DNA from: Aphrocallistes beatrix
Lineage: Eukaryota; Porifera; Hexactinellida; Sceptrulophora; Aphrocallistidae
Direction of reading: 5' to 3'
Assembly (NCBI GenBank): GCA_963281255.1
Contig: OY725502.1
Span: 4,030,001 to 4,094,000, forward strand
DNA length: 64,000 bases
The notes under the pieces were generated by a model. It saw only the letters and a program-made list of their open reading frames with translations, was not told the DNA's origin and made no database searches. Shown here one piece after another: positions 35,598-45,304 of the stretch. The position numbers and the translations under genes are program-made. Numbering within the stretch: position 1 is the stretch's first letter; each line of letters begins with the position of its first letter.

Positions 35598-36588
35598 TAA
35601 CCCTTTTCGAAGAGTTATCGAGTTTTATAAATCTAATTCTATAAGCCATATCGAGCTTATCTTCCAGTTCCATGATCGCCTCGAGTTTGATCGGCTCCGT
35701 ATTAGTTTTTGGAACCGATTGGAAACCGAGCAACGATATCATTTTCAGCGTAGCTCCGTTCGATTTTGAAGTATATTTTAAACTACCAGCCTGCAGTTGT
35801 TTGAGTTTCCTTCTTAGATGTGTTTTAAGCTCGGGTTCCATCATAGAATCAATGTAGTGGGTAGGCCGTACATCCGTTTCGCTCCGTGAGCGTTTTCGAA
35901 TTGCAACTGGAGACCTTTCTTCTGAAATACTTTCGAGTTTCGGGAATTCAATGGGGGTAGATGGCAATGACAAATGTCCTAGTTCATCTTCAATTGACTT
36001 TCTTCTGGACGAAATGCGGTCATCCATCATTGCACTGGAAATAAGTGCGTTGTTTGAGATTTCTTTATGAAAACTCATATTGCAGATGGGTTCGAAATCG
36101 AACCCCTGCCTACCTAAGGTGGCCAGGACAAGATTAAGGGAGGCGCGGATTCTAATTGTGCGCAGCTCATCATATCTTGCAAGGACCTCGATCTCGTTTT
36201 CAATGATGTCTACTGGGATATCAATTGCTGTGTACAGCCGAGATGCTATCTGATGGCCTATCTCGAATGGTTGAAGTTGAGAGATTTTGGTCAATGACCA
36301 TATCTCGTAATCAGGAATACGGATGTCAATGGAATAGTCCGGGGTCTTCTTCACTGTTAACGTATGGCAATTTGCATTGATAATCTTTGTGAAGGTCTGA
36401 TATGCTTTAACCATGGTGAAACTTTGCACGTTTCCAAATATCCTGTATGCATTTAGTAATTCAGAAATGGGAATTTGGGAAATGGTAAATTTTTTGCTTT
36501 CCAAGAGCTCTGAATACATCGATTCCAAACTCATTGGATCGCTTATTAATTCTGAATACGAGTAATCTGAGTCGCTGTAAATCTCCAT
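35575..36588 (-). CDS. Unrecognised 337-residue protein, intronless
   Basis: A long single frame on the strand opposite to its neighbours. I do not recognise the family. The N-terminus is acidic and Ser/Tyr-rich (MEIYSDSDYSYSELISD). Residues about 35-175 look globular and mixed alpha/beta, for example FTMVKAYQTFTKIINANCH and IPDYEIWSLTKI. Residues about 195-250 are Ser/Pro-rich with a basic cluster AIRKRSRSETD that could be a nuclear signal. The end is basic (LRRKLKQLQ) and then SSKRVTPQHSTV. No signal peptide or membrane segment is visible. The ATG at 36588 is the first Met, 12 bases after an AG; a TATATATA lies about 60 bp upstream. It could be lineage-specific or an extremely diverged gene. 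Coding status is supported by length and composition only. Confidence 0.7.
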   Translation of the reverse strand: MEIYSDSDYSYSELISDPMSLESMYSELLESKKFTISQIPISELLNAYRIFGNVQSFTMVKAYQTFTKIINANCHTLTVKKTPDYSIDIRIPDYEIWSLTKISQLQPFEIGHQIASRLYTAIDIPVDIIENEIEVLARYDELRTIRIRASLNLVLATLGRQGFDFEPICNMSFHKEISNNALISSAMMDDRISSRRKSIEDELGHLSLPSTPIEFPKLESISEERSPVAIRKRSRSETDVRPTHYIDSMMEPELKTHLRRKLKQLQAGSLKYTSKSNGATLKMISLLGFQSVPKTNTEPIKLEAIMELEDKLDMAYRIRFIKLDNSSKRVTPQHSTV

Positions 36589-36646
36589 TGTTTGTAATTG
36601 CTGATTATATTCAGAGGTGAATTTATCGCTCTCCCCTATCTATCCC

Positions 36647-36654
36647 TATATATA
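36647..36654 (-). promoter_or_regulatory. Candidate TATA box for the 337-residue gene
   Basis: TATATATA, read GCTATATATAGGG on the minus strand, lies 59-66 bp upstream of the ATG at 36588. That is compatible with a core promoter about 30 bp upstream of a short 5'UTR. The motif is short and AT-rich DNA makes chance occurrence likely. Confidence 0.35.
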
Positions 36655-36659
36655 GCAAA

Positions 36660-37671
36660 ATTATGTTTATTGTAATCAAACATGATGAAATCTAATACTC
36701 GTAGCTTCCACTCTCCCTTACACTCTCAACTCTACTAATATTGGAAATTGAACAATAATATACACGGGTGTAATCGTAGAAAAATTTAATGCTTCAAAAT
36801 CACTTTGTATGGATATTCATCTGCTTTATCTATTGTACCCGTCTGCTCATTTGTGAGATATGCTGGGTTCAATCTTTTGGCGCCAAACTCTTGTGTAATT
36901 TCCAATCGGCTTTTACGTATTTTATAAACTGATTTATGATAGTATCAGCAAATTAATTCTATCTCTCTAATCCGTAAAAGTTATTCATTAGACCTAATTA
37001 ATGAACATTTCGTATTATTCACACAAGTGTATCTGAATGGCTGATTGGATGCAGATGGCTCTGTTCACTTTAACAATGCACCGAAGCCCCCAAACTAAAC
37101 CGTTTTAGTGCAGCTCCATGGACCGTCCATGGAGCTGCACTAAAATGGTTTAGTTTGGGGGCCTTTCTAGCTTTCTGAAAATGGAGGGGCAAAGTGAGTA
37201 ATGACAAAATCTCCGTCATCCGTTTTAATAAATGGAAAAGATAGTTATTGAGGAATCATAATTATATTAGAATATCAAATTTGTGTAGACCTTTGTTGAA
37301 GTCTATAAGACTTGGTTTGGGTCTAAGTTTGTGAACTTTTGGACCATCGACCCGTCCAAGTGTAACCTACACCGAAATCGATAGCTTTTATTTTGTTCCT
37401 TTAAAATTGTATTAATTATTTCCACAAAGTCTAATTATCTGAAAACTTCCTGTATCCTGAGATTGATATCTAGGCAATAATATTTAATGTTGTCTGTCTG
37501 CAAATCCTTTTCCCGGATTCAATTCAAGTTCAAAAGGATTTAGAGTCCAAATCTTAGCTTAGCGTCTCTTTCGGTTCTTTTTTCCTGGGTTGCGACATAC
37601 CATCTTTAGCTTATGTTATTTTTCTAAAATGAAAGGCTAGAATACGATTATATTATTTATAGGAGAGAATT
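36660..37671. other. AT-rich spacer with one strong hairpin
   Basis: About 1 kb without an open frame of interest. The only structure seen is the 37-bp-arm hairpin at 37086-37162. Confidence 0.5.
37086..37162. repeat. Near-perfect 37-bp-arm inverted repeat with 3-nt loop
   Basis: The arms 37086-37122 (GCCCCCAAACTAAACCGTTT, then TAGTGCAGCTCCATGGA) and 37126-37162 are complementary except for one base. The three-base spacer CCG makes it almost a pure palindrome. It has no coding content and no visible target duplication. Confidence 0.85.
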
Positions 37672-38197
37672 TTAAAAAATACTGATTCTCAGCATCGATC
37701 GTTTTGTGATTATAACAAGCGAATGAACAGTATATTGTGCTGTGCAGCTATATGTGCACATTTTATTCCTTATATGGTAATAATAAAGGTTCAATGCCAC
37801 CGAGAAAAGATTGCACCCGATGCTAACACTAACTTTTCTTGTATTTAATTGGCTGTGATTCATACCCTGCATACACCCTACAGCCTCCAAGTCTGAAAGC
37901 ATTTTACGTCTTATAAGGGAAGAAAATCATTTTCAATTTATTTCCTACTATGGGCATTTGTAGTAGGTTGTAGTTCATCCTGATAATGTTATTATCAACT
38001 CTGGAAGGTCCAAACTGATAGCATCGCATCTCTGTTGGTAATTTGTAAGTCTCGCCATCCAAGGAAATGAGGAATTTACTAGCTATCGTAAAAAAGGGGG
38101 ACTTTTTCATTGGGTCATTTTTTGCAACATACCTATTAGTGAAATAAAGGCAATCAAATTTGGAGAGACCTTCTAATGATTGAATTAAGTAAACCAA
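37672..38197 (-). pseudogene. Serpin-like relic with a frameshift
   Basis: Two abutting minus-strand frames, 38197-37904 and 37902-37672, resemble the middle of a serpin in the correct order. The first has FDCLYFTNRYVAKN, a segment like the serpin YFK-W-F region, then LISLDGETYKLPTEM and NLLQMPIVGNKLKMIFFP, like the s3B region LELPYKGNxLSMxxxLP. It stops, and the next frame, shifted by one base, continues with MLSDLEAVGCM and SQLNTRKVSVSIGCNLFSVA, like the RKVxVSLPKF strand. I see no reactive-centre loop or C-terminal strand, no ATG start for the first frame and no N-terminal helices. This looks like a decayed gene; the assignment is by eye and moderate. Confidence 0.45.
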
Positions 38198-38315
38198 TCT
38201 ACAAGTGTTTTTTTATCAAACTAATTAGGTTTTTTTCAAGAATTTTACATTTAACTTAGATATTTTATGTACATTAGTCACTCCTGACTGACATATTTGT
38301 TTTGTGTCAAATAAA

Positions 38316-39380
38316 ATGGCGAAAGCACCTAGTTTGCTGGATGAAGAGGAGATTGCTCATCAGAATTACGACTATTCCCTTTTAATTATCGGAATGACGG
38401 GATCCGGTAAGACATCAGTAACTAATTATTTTCTTAACGAAAAGGTATTCAAAGAAGGCCGTGGCCTAACTTCTGTTACCAAAAAGGCCCAACATGCCTT
38501 GTGCGAAAACGGAGAGAAGAAAATATTCATTGTGGACTGTCCTGGATTTTGTGATCCGAATGCAACACATGAGACGATAATGAGCGAAATATTTCGTTGT
38601 GCTATTTGGATTCACGGTGGTGTTGATGCTGTAGCTATTGTGGTAGATATTTCAAAGCGTTTTAGCGATAATTGGGACGTTGGATTTCAGCAGGTAGAAC
38701 AAATTGGGGTTGCTTTATGGAAATTCGCCTTTATTATATTTACACATGAATATGTGATCCTAGATAAACCTAAAATTTCAAAAGGAAGACATTATTTAAA
38801 GAATTTGGTTGACGAAAAGGCAATGCCTGAAAAACTTCATGAGTTATTAGTTAAAGTTGATCAAAGATTTTTTTGTTTGGACACAAGTGAAAAAGATCCT
38901 AGCATTCGTAATAAACATTTCATGAAGTTGGTGGACATAATTGAAAGAATTCGTTTGGAAAACGCAAAGAAAAAATATACAAATCAATTAATAAACATGT
39001 TTTATGAGCAACATCTACAAATATTATATCACAAGGCAAAAATTACTGAACTAGAAAGGTCAAATCAACTTTTAAGATCTCCCTCACCTGCAATGCAAGT
39101 TCCACAATCTCCCCCAACAAAACAAGCTCCATCATCTTCTCCAACAAAACAAGCTCCATCATCTTCTCCAACAAAACAAGCTCCATCATCTTCTCCAACA
39201 AAACAAGCTCCATCATCTTCTCCAACAAAACAAGCTCCATCATCTTCTCCAACAAAACAAGCTCCATCATCTTCTCCAACAAAACAAGCTCCATCATCTT
39301 CTCCAACAAAACAAGCTCCTCAGGATGAGGGTAAACACTTTGATAGAGATCTTAAAAAAATGAAATGCAACTTTGTATAA
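38316..39380 (+). CDS. AIG1/GIMAP-type GTPase with repetitive C-terminal tail
   Basis: 354 residues in one exon. The AIG1-type G domain spans about residues 18-215: P-loop GMTGSGKTS (26-34), a switch-I-like region GRGLTSVTKKAQ, the G3 motif DCPGF at about 74-78, the conserved box GVDAVAIVVDISKRF, and IIFTHEY in the G4 position. These septin/TOC-related GTPases of the GIMAP group act in membrane scaffolding and, in vertebrates and plants, immunity. Residues about 215-255 are a charged, coiled-coil-prone helix. The tail has eight PTKQAP units separated by SSS and ends basic (DLKKMKCNFV), without a membrane anchor. Start: ATG at 38316; the upstream GTG in frame is ignored. It is divergent from the serpin relic and 216 bp from WDR11. 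AIG1 genes are often expanded in invertebrates. Confidence 0.85.
   Translation: MAKAPSLLDEEEIAHQNYDYSLLIIGMTGSGKTSVTNYFLNEKVFKEGRGLTSVTKKAQHALCENGEKKIFIVDCPGFCDPNATHETIMSEIFRCAIWIHGGVDAVAIVVDISKRFSDNWDVGFQQVEQIGVALWKFAFIIFTHEYVILDKPKISKGRHYLKNLVDEKAMPEKLHELLVKVDQRFFCLDTSEKDPSIRNKHFMKLVDIIERIRLENAKKKYTNQLINMFYEQHLQILYHKAKITELERSNQLLRSPSPAMQVPQSPPTKQAPSSSPTKQAPSSSPTKQAPSSSPTKQAPSSSPTKQAPSSSPTKQAPSSSPTKQAPSSSPTKQAPQDEGKHFDRDLKKMKCNFV
39114..39320 (+). repeat. Perfect coding minisatellite, 27 bp x 7.7
   Basis: Seven full 27-bp units (CCAACAAAACAAGCTCCATC, then ATCTTCT) and one 18-bp partial encode (PTKQAPSSS)7-PTKQAP. I see no base difference between units, not even at silent sites, which implies recent expansion or homogenisation. 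Confidence 0.95.
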
Positions 39381-39596
39381 ATTTAATTCAAAATAAGTAC
39401 GCATTTTATGAACTTTATTTTCTACTAAGAACATGTATAATCTTTAACTATAACACCCTCACCCGACCCAACTTATATCTTGGGCCCCTACGATTTTAGT
39501 TTAATGCACCAACATTAACATAACCTAGAAGAGTGCTGTGTCTTTATCAATCAGCTCAGCTTTTCAATCCATTCTAGTTAGCCTAATCCGAAGCCC

Positions 39597-42500
39597 ATGA
39601 GCTTCAAGCATATACAAACGCGCTATATCCACGGCTCATCAGTGCCTGCAAACCAGAATGCAAGCGATCTCAGCAGACAGGGACTGCTCGCGTTCGGTTG
39701 CCGTAACCTTATAGTCGTGGTGCATGCTGACACGGGACAGTTAGTCCAGACTCTGAGTTCCCATCATGCCAATGTTATCCTGGTGAAGTGGTGGCATGAG
39801 GTGCAGCCGTACTCTGCTAACATTCCTTATTCCCTCACACTTGCATCAGTGGATGCGTCTGGCATGGTCTATGTGTGGGATGTTAAAGAGGCTCAAGTAA
39901 GTTTAACCAATAATTAATGCAAATACGATTATAAATGAAAAGTTGGTGTTCCATAACTTATCCTTCGTCTTTGTAACTGATTTAGTATATCTCTATTCAG
40001 TGGTATTATATTGGAAGATTAATTCGGACCTTTGTTAGTTCATAATAATGAAATCTCTATTTCATTAGGCCTTGACTTACTTCCAAGTATCGAATAGTCC
40101 AAAGCAGTCTTTAGTTCGAATCGAATGGATGAACCAACACGAAGGATGTCGCGACTCGTTAGCTGTAATGATATCTTCAGGCCAGCTGGCTGTCTGGAAC
40201 TCGGGAACTGGCAGTTGTATATGGAAGAAAAATGTGATAGATTCAGCAGTATCGCTTCAGATAGATCCTTTCGACCACACTAGAATGATGGTAAATATGC
40301 ACACTAACATTGCCATGATCTTCCACAGTCGATAAAAACATTTAGACCCCTGATTCCTGATTCGACAAGTGAGTGAAGATTAATGTTTATTGTAGATCCA
40401 AGGCAGTGACCAAATATTACTGATTGATGACGCTACACCATACAAGCAGCCTCAGTCATTAAACCATTTATACTTGCGTTATCTACCGCAAGGCTATCCA
40501 TCTCGCAGCAAGCAGAACATTGATGTATATCTCTCCACTGAGAAAGCTTTGAAGAATGAGAGCACTCCGCATCAGAACTTGTTGGCTGTACACTTTTCAA
40601 AGTTCCACCGTAACGTTATCCTGTTGCTGTACAAGTTCAGTGTAGTTGTATTGCATCTAACCGGCGGACAAGCGATTACAGAGATAACTTTAGAGAAACC
40701 AGCATCGCCTTTTCTCAAGGTTTATATACATTCTAGGATTTTGTTTTTTTGACACCTTTTGGAAAATTAATGTGTTTATTTGTTAGATTTTTCCTTGCAA
40801 ACAAAGAGATGCTATATACGCATTACATGAAAACTGCTCTGTATCATTCCGACTGCAACAAACTTCCAAAAATCCATCTCGAATCAGCAGCGAAGATATC
40901 GCAGAGAACCAATCCAATGAGTTGCTAGTCTCCTCTCCTCTTTCACGAGCGAAAAACCTTGCATCTTTAAGCTCAGCGGAAGCCGCGACTCAGTCATTAT
41001 TCTCGCTATCATCTGACTTCTTCTATGAGTTGAAATGCCAATCAGATATCATGAGGGAGGTGACCAGAAGTGCGAGACAAGTATGGAGATCTCTACTAAC
41101 ACATCTCCATTCGGAAATGAGTTGAATGTATGTTTAATTTAGGTCCAAATTAACTTGTGTCTTTCTACCGAGACGAAAATCGTGATTCTCTACCCAGAAA
41201 GCAAAATCCAGGTTTGGGAGTTGGTTCCTAAGAGCCTCGGGCAGATCGGTACATCAACGCTAGCAGTCCACCAAGCGATAGGACCGGTCTGCACTCCGAC
41301 AGAATATCTCCCTAAGACAACTCCCGTCAACGCACTAGCCAACTTTGTAGCTAGCGAGGCCAATCTTCTCTGCAACGAAACGCATAGAGAGAAATGCCAT
41401 ATCATAACATTCAGCTTTTCTATAGGTTAGTTTTAACATGTTTATACTAGCAAAATAAGAATTTTAAAACGAGATTTCCTTTGTTTAGTAAGCTATTATG
41501 AAGGTATATTTCACAATCCAACTTGCATCAGAATGGGCCCTGCAATGACCTCAAAGAACAAACACGTTTATAAGCCTCTTCTTGCCGTCGGTAGCCATCA
41601 GGGTAAAATCCAGATATTTGATCTCTACCATCATACTCCCGTCAGAACCTTGTCCGCTCTGAACTGCCCAATCATCGGCCTACAGTGGACGAGTATGTTC
41701 AGTATGCTGGTCTACGGCCATACTGAACCTGGACTCAGCGGTCTTGTGAGGTAAGTTTTGAAAATTTACGCCAGCAGATATGCAATGTGCAAAGTTTGGA
41801 TGATATTTGATGGATTCTATTAACAAAATCAAAATTTGTTGTCACATACAAATTTATTACATTTGAGTTAAGATATTTCACAAATGGAAGATACACACCT
41901 CAGGAAAAATATGAAAGATAGATGTGTCCTTATTTTATCGTGCACGGATACATTTGTTAGGAACGAGATCAGCTACCTCGACCTCAATTCTGGTGAATCT
42001 ATCAGCCTCCGTAAAGGCCATCTATCTGACCCCGACACTCCCATTGAGAGCATCAAAGTGTCCAACTTAAAGCAGTATTTCTTGGTTCTTTTCAAAGACA
42101 AACCTCTGGAATACTGGGACCTTTTCACTCTCAGTCCTCTCCGCGTACTATCAGCACCTAGTCCAATCGCAACAGCTGTTGAGTGGGCGCCTGCGAATAT
42201 GACCGGGAAAATGCGGATGCAACAAAGTCAGAGGAAACCTGGCAAAGGAGAGACCTATCACCAAGAAGTCTACTTGATGGCAGACGTTGATGGAATACTT
42301 TATCAGGTATCGTCATTTTCTGGAAATGCCATGTTTGACGGTTCAAACATTGGCCAAAACTTGACATATTTGACTTCAGAATTCTTGAACGCTTGAAATC
42401 TGTAGATTATTGCCGAAGGTACCACACTACGCGAAGCGTCCAGATTCAGTCCTGACACAGCCATGGGCATCGTGACTTGTATTTCATGGAAGGGCGACCT

Positions 42501-45158
42501 GATCGTGATAGGTGACAATGACGGCAATCTCTCACTCTGGGATACAAAGACCAAGAAGTATAAGGTAATAGTCAGATTCAGGGCTCATGTTGCTTTGAGC
42601 CATTCCATAACTGATTTCTTTCTGACGTCATTTAGATGCTGCAAAATGCTCGTGGCGGTATTAAGCAATTGCGTATTGGACCTGGCAAGGACAACTTTAA
42701 GATTTTCATTCTCACGAACAATTGGATGGAGGTGAAGGACCTTGCTAAGAATACGGAGTTGTGTGGACAACTCAGGCAATCTTTTGATGCCTGCGAATGG
42801 GTGAATCCAGAGAAAGTATGCCTCTTCAATCAAACTGAAGGTTGGCTTAGGATTTCGGATGTTTCTTTCCTAAAAGAGAATGACTCATGCCTAAAGGAAC
42901 AGTTTATAACGCCCATTTTCTGTCCACATTTAATGCAACAGCGAAAATCAGCTTTCCTTCTGCGAACACTTCTCCAGCATCAACCATGGATGGAGCAGTA
43001 TGATGCTACATCATTTAAATTTGCAAATTTATCCAATTTATCAGTCAAACGCGAATTGGAAACAGCTTTGCTTACGATTCCTAATATTTACGTGTCGCTA
43101 CTGAACAATGCTAAATTCGGCATAGCTGAGCGCTGTTGTTTAACATCGATTTTGTATGGAGACTCGAGTGAGACTCAGTTTTGGTCGTTAGTATTGCATT
43201 ATCTGAGAAGCTTCAAGAGAGTTAGAAAACTTAGCTCAAGCAACTTGGAAGGTTTGTACACTTTGTTACCTTTATTTTGAGATGCATCTCTCCTATACTA
43301 GGAGCTGTACTTACATTCAGTTTTGATCTCTATAAGTAATGGTGCTGATAAATTATCACTTTGACCGATTCTTCAGAAAACGGAGATTCTATACTTGGAT
43401 CGAAATCGCCTGATAAAAATTCTCAGAAATCAGACTTATTCGTGCCTGACAGAGATGCGCTGGAGAAGATAACTTCTTCCAGAGAGTGCCTGAATGATCC
43501 TGAAATGATTGAGGGGGAGCAAACTGAAAGTGCCACCAACATCAGTTCAGGATTCAATGGTATAATAACGACTAAATTTTGAAATTTTCGTATCGATTTT
43601 AAATCCGAAATCTATTTTTTGGAACTACTTCCGGAATATATAGAGACCGAATCGATGAATTAACTGAGTTAACCCGTTTAGAAAGTTCAAAGCTTGAGCT
43701 GTCAGAGGGGCTGTTGTGCGACCATTCCACCTACCAGCTGCTGACCTTGAAATGGGAAGACCTCTTAGAAACTCGCCGGCGGACGCCCCTGCAAACCCGA
43801 GCCTGTGCAGCTCAACTCATTCGGATCAATGAGGCAGACCGAGCAGTGCAATTGCTGCTTGAAACAGATCCCAGCGATCCTAATTACCACGCAGACAGTC
43901 TTCGTGCCTGCCTCGTGGCTACGATACGATCCAGCGGAGCTTCTCAGAGCACGATTAAGCTGGTGGCCACGAGTCTGATAGCAAACGGACACCTTGAGAA
44001 GGGAGTGGAGCTGCTATGCCTCATTGACAAGGGCCTGGATGCGTGCAGGTAATGATTATTTGCATATAAATAACCATGGATAATTAGTTACAGAGCGATT
44101 GTCTGCTATGCCTATGAAGTTTTATGATAATTCTCTGCTCTTTGGATGGCATACGTAGACCGTTAGTAAGTTGTAAGGTTTTGGTGGAAACCTGTCTGAC
44201 TGCCAGGAAAGTTAATCAGCAACACAGTACAAGCGAGTACTTCCAAATTATGTATCAAACTCAAAGATCTTGTTTCTTCGTGTGAGTGGAACTGGTGTTT
44301 GATAGAACAGGGAATTTGGCATGGAGGTTAATAATATTGAATACACATACGAGTTTGAATATCTAAGCGGAATCTTGACACTTCGCCGAGAAAGATTACG
44401 AATTGTATTGAGCTTTTTAGAATAGAGCGAGATCCCTCTAGTGCAGCGATTTTCAACCTTTTTGGCTGTGGACCGCTATAGCAATTTTCCTCTATTCTGT
44501 AGACCTCCTCCTATTAACCGTACTACAACATTTCGAATCCTGTGGACCCCCTGATATCTTCTGTGGACCACTAAGGGGTCCATGGGGGCATGGACCCCAG
44601 GCTGGGACCACTGCTCTAGCGACAGTTATCAATGACTCGATGTGTGTCGCCCGATATTTACTAACATTTTAACATCCTAGGTACCTACAGACGTACAATA
44701 AATGGCATGAAGCTGCCCATCTTGCTAAATCTACGCTCAGCCCCAGTGAGTGCCATGAGGTCTTTATGCGGTGGGGCGACCACCTCACAAGCCCTATGGC
44801 CAACAGGCAGCAGGGAATACTGGTCTACATCACGATGTTCGAATTTCCGCGCGTGTTGGAAATGCTCTACGCGATGCGATATTTCGAACGAGCAGCCTTG
44901 CTTGCGGAAGCTTGTATCGAAGTGAATGCTTTGGACTTAGCGACTTTAGAAGTTCACTGCTTGTGTGAGGCGATTTTCCTTGAATATGCTCGGGTTCTGT
45001 ACGGCTTAGAGTATGTTATGGCTGCGGAATATTATGCCAATAAATCCGGGGAGAATGGAAAGAAGTTATTGGAAGAGTTTCGATCGAAGCAAGAAGAAAT
45101 CGATTCAAATTCTGATATGGAAGCTGATGGCAAGGAGAAGTCCTTATTTCAAGTATAG
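39597..45158 (+). CDS. WDR11: WDR11, WD-repeat protein 11
   Basis: 1,289 residues, twelve exons in consistent phase: 39597-39896, 40069-40290, 40396-40719, 40787-41080, 41143-41425, 41489-41750, 41961-42306, 42406-42564, 42636-43251, 43377-43559, 43646-44048, 44681-45158. WDR11 forms a complex with FAM91A1 and C17orf75 at the trans-Golgi for vesicle tethering, and affects ciliary signalling in vertebrates. Two WD-repeat beta-propellers take up the first two-thirds (GLLAFGCRNLIVVVHADTGQ, ASGMVYVWDVKE, KPLLAVGSHQGKIQIF, SIKVSNLKQYFLVLFKDKPL, CISWKGDLIVIGDNDGNL). An alpha-solenoid C-terminus follows (RAVQLLLETDPSDPNYHADS, STIKLVATSLIANGHLEKG, RYLQTYNKWHEAAHLAKS, EMLYAMRYFERAALLAEA). Exon 10 is a family-divergent Ser/Glu-rich insert. 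The exon 11 start (after TATATAGAG) is the weakest boundary. The tetraspanin start lies 146 bp after the stop. Confidence 0.95.
44444..44613. mobile_element. hAT-like MITE in WDR11 intron 11
   Basis: A 170-bp relative of the element at 27818-27979: both read CAACCTTTTTGGCTGTGGAC, later TGTGGACCCCCTGATATCTT, then GGACCACTAAGGG. It is flanked by CTCTAGTG and CTCTAGCG, an 8-bp target duplication with one mismatch, which supports the hAT superfamily. Confidence 0.8.
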
Positions 45159-45304
45159 ATCTTGGAATTATCAATGTATCTGGATTAACTTTTCCGGTGT
45201 AATATTTATTGCTAGAATTGAAGAAATGAAATATTAACATAGCGTGAAGGTATTTTATATGATTCTAATATTTGTTCATTTTGTCGTACATATTAGCAGA
45301 CACG

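Noticed and set aside
39043-39309. Antisense frame with LLEKMMELV repeats
   Set aside because: Mirror translation of the 27-bp minisatellite in the GTPase gene.
41884-41960. Upstream start of the WDR11 exon 7 frame (MEDTHLRKN...)
   Set aside because: Intronic: family similarity starts at RNEISYLDL, right after a CATTTGTTAG acceptor at 41951-41960.
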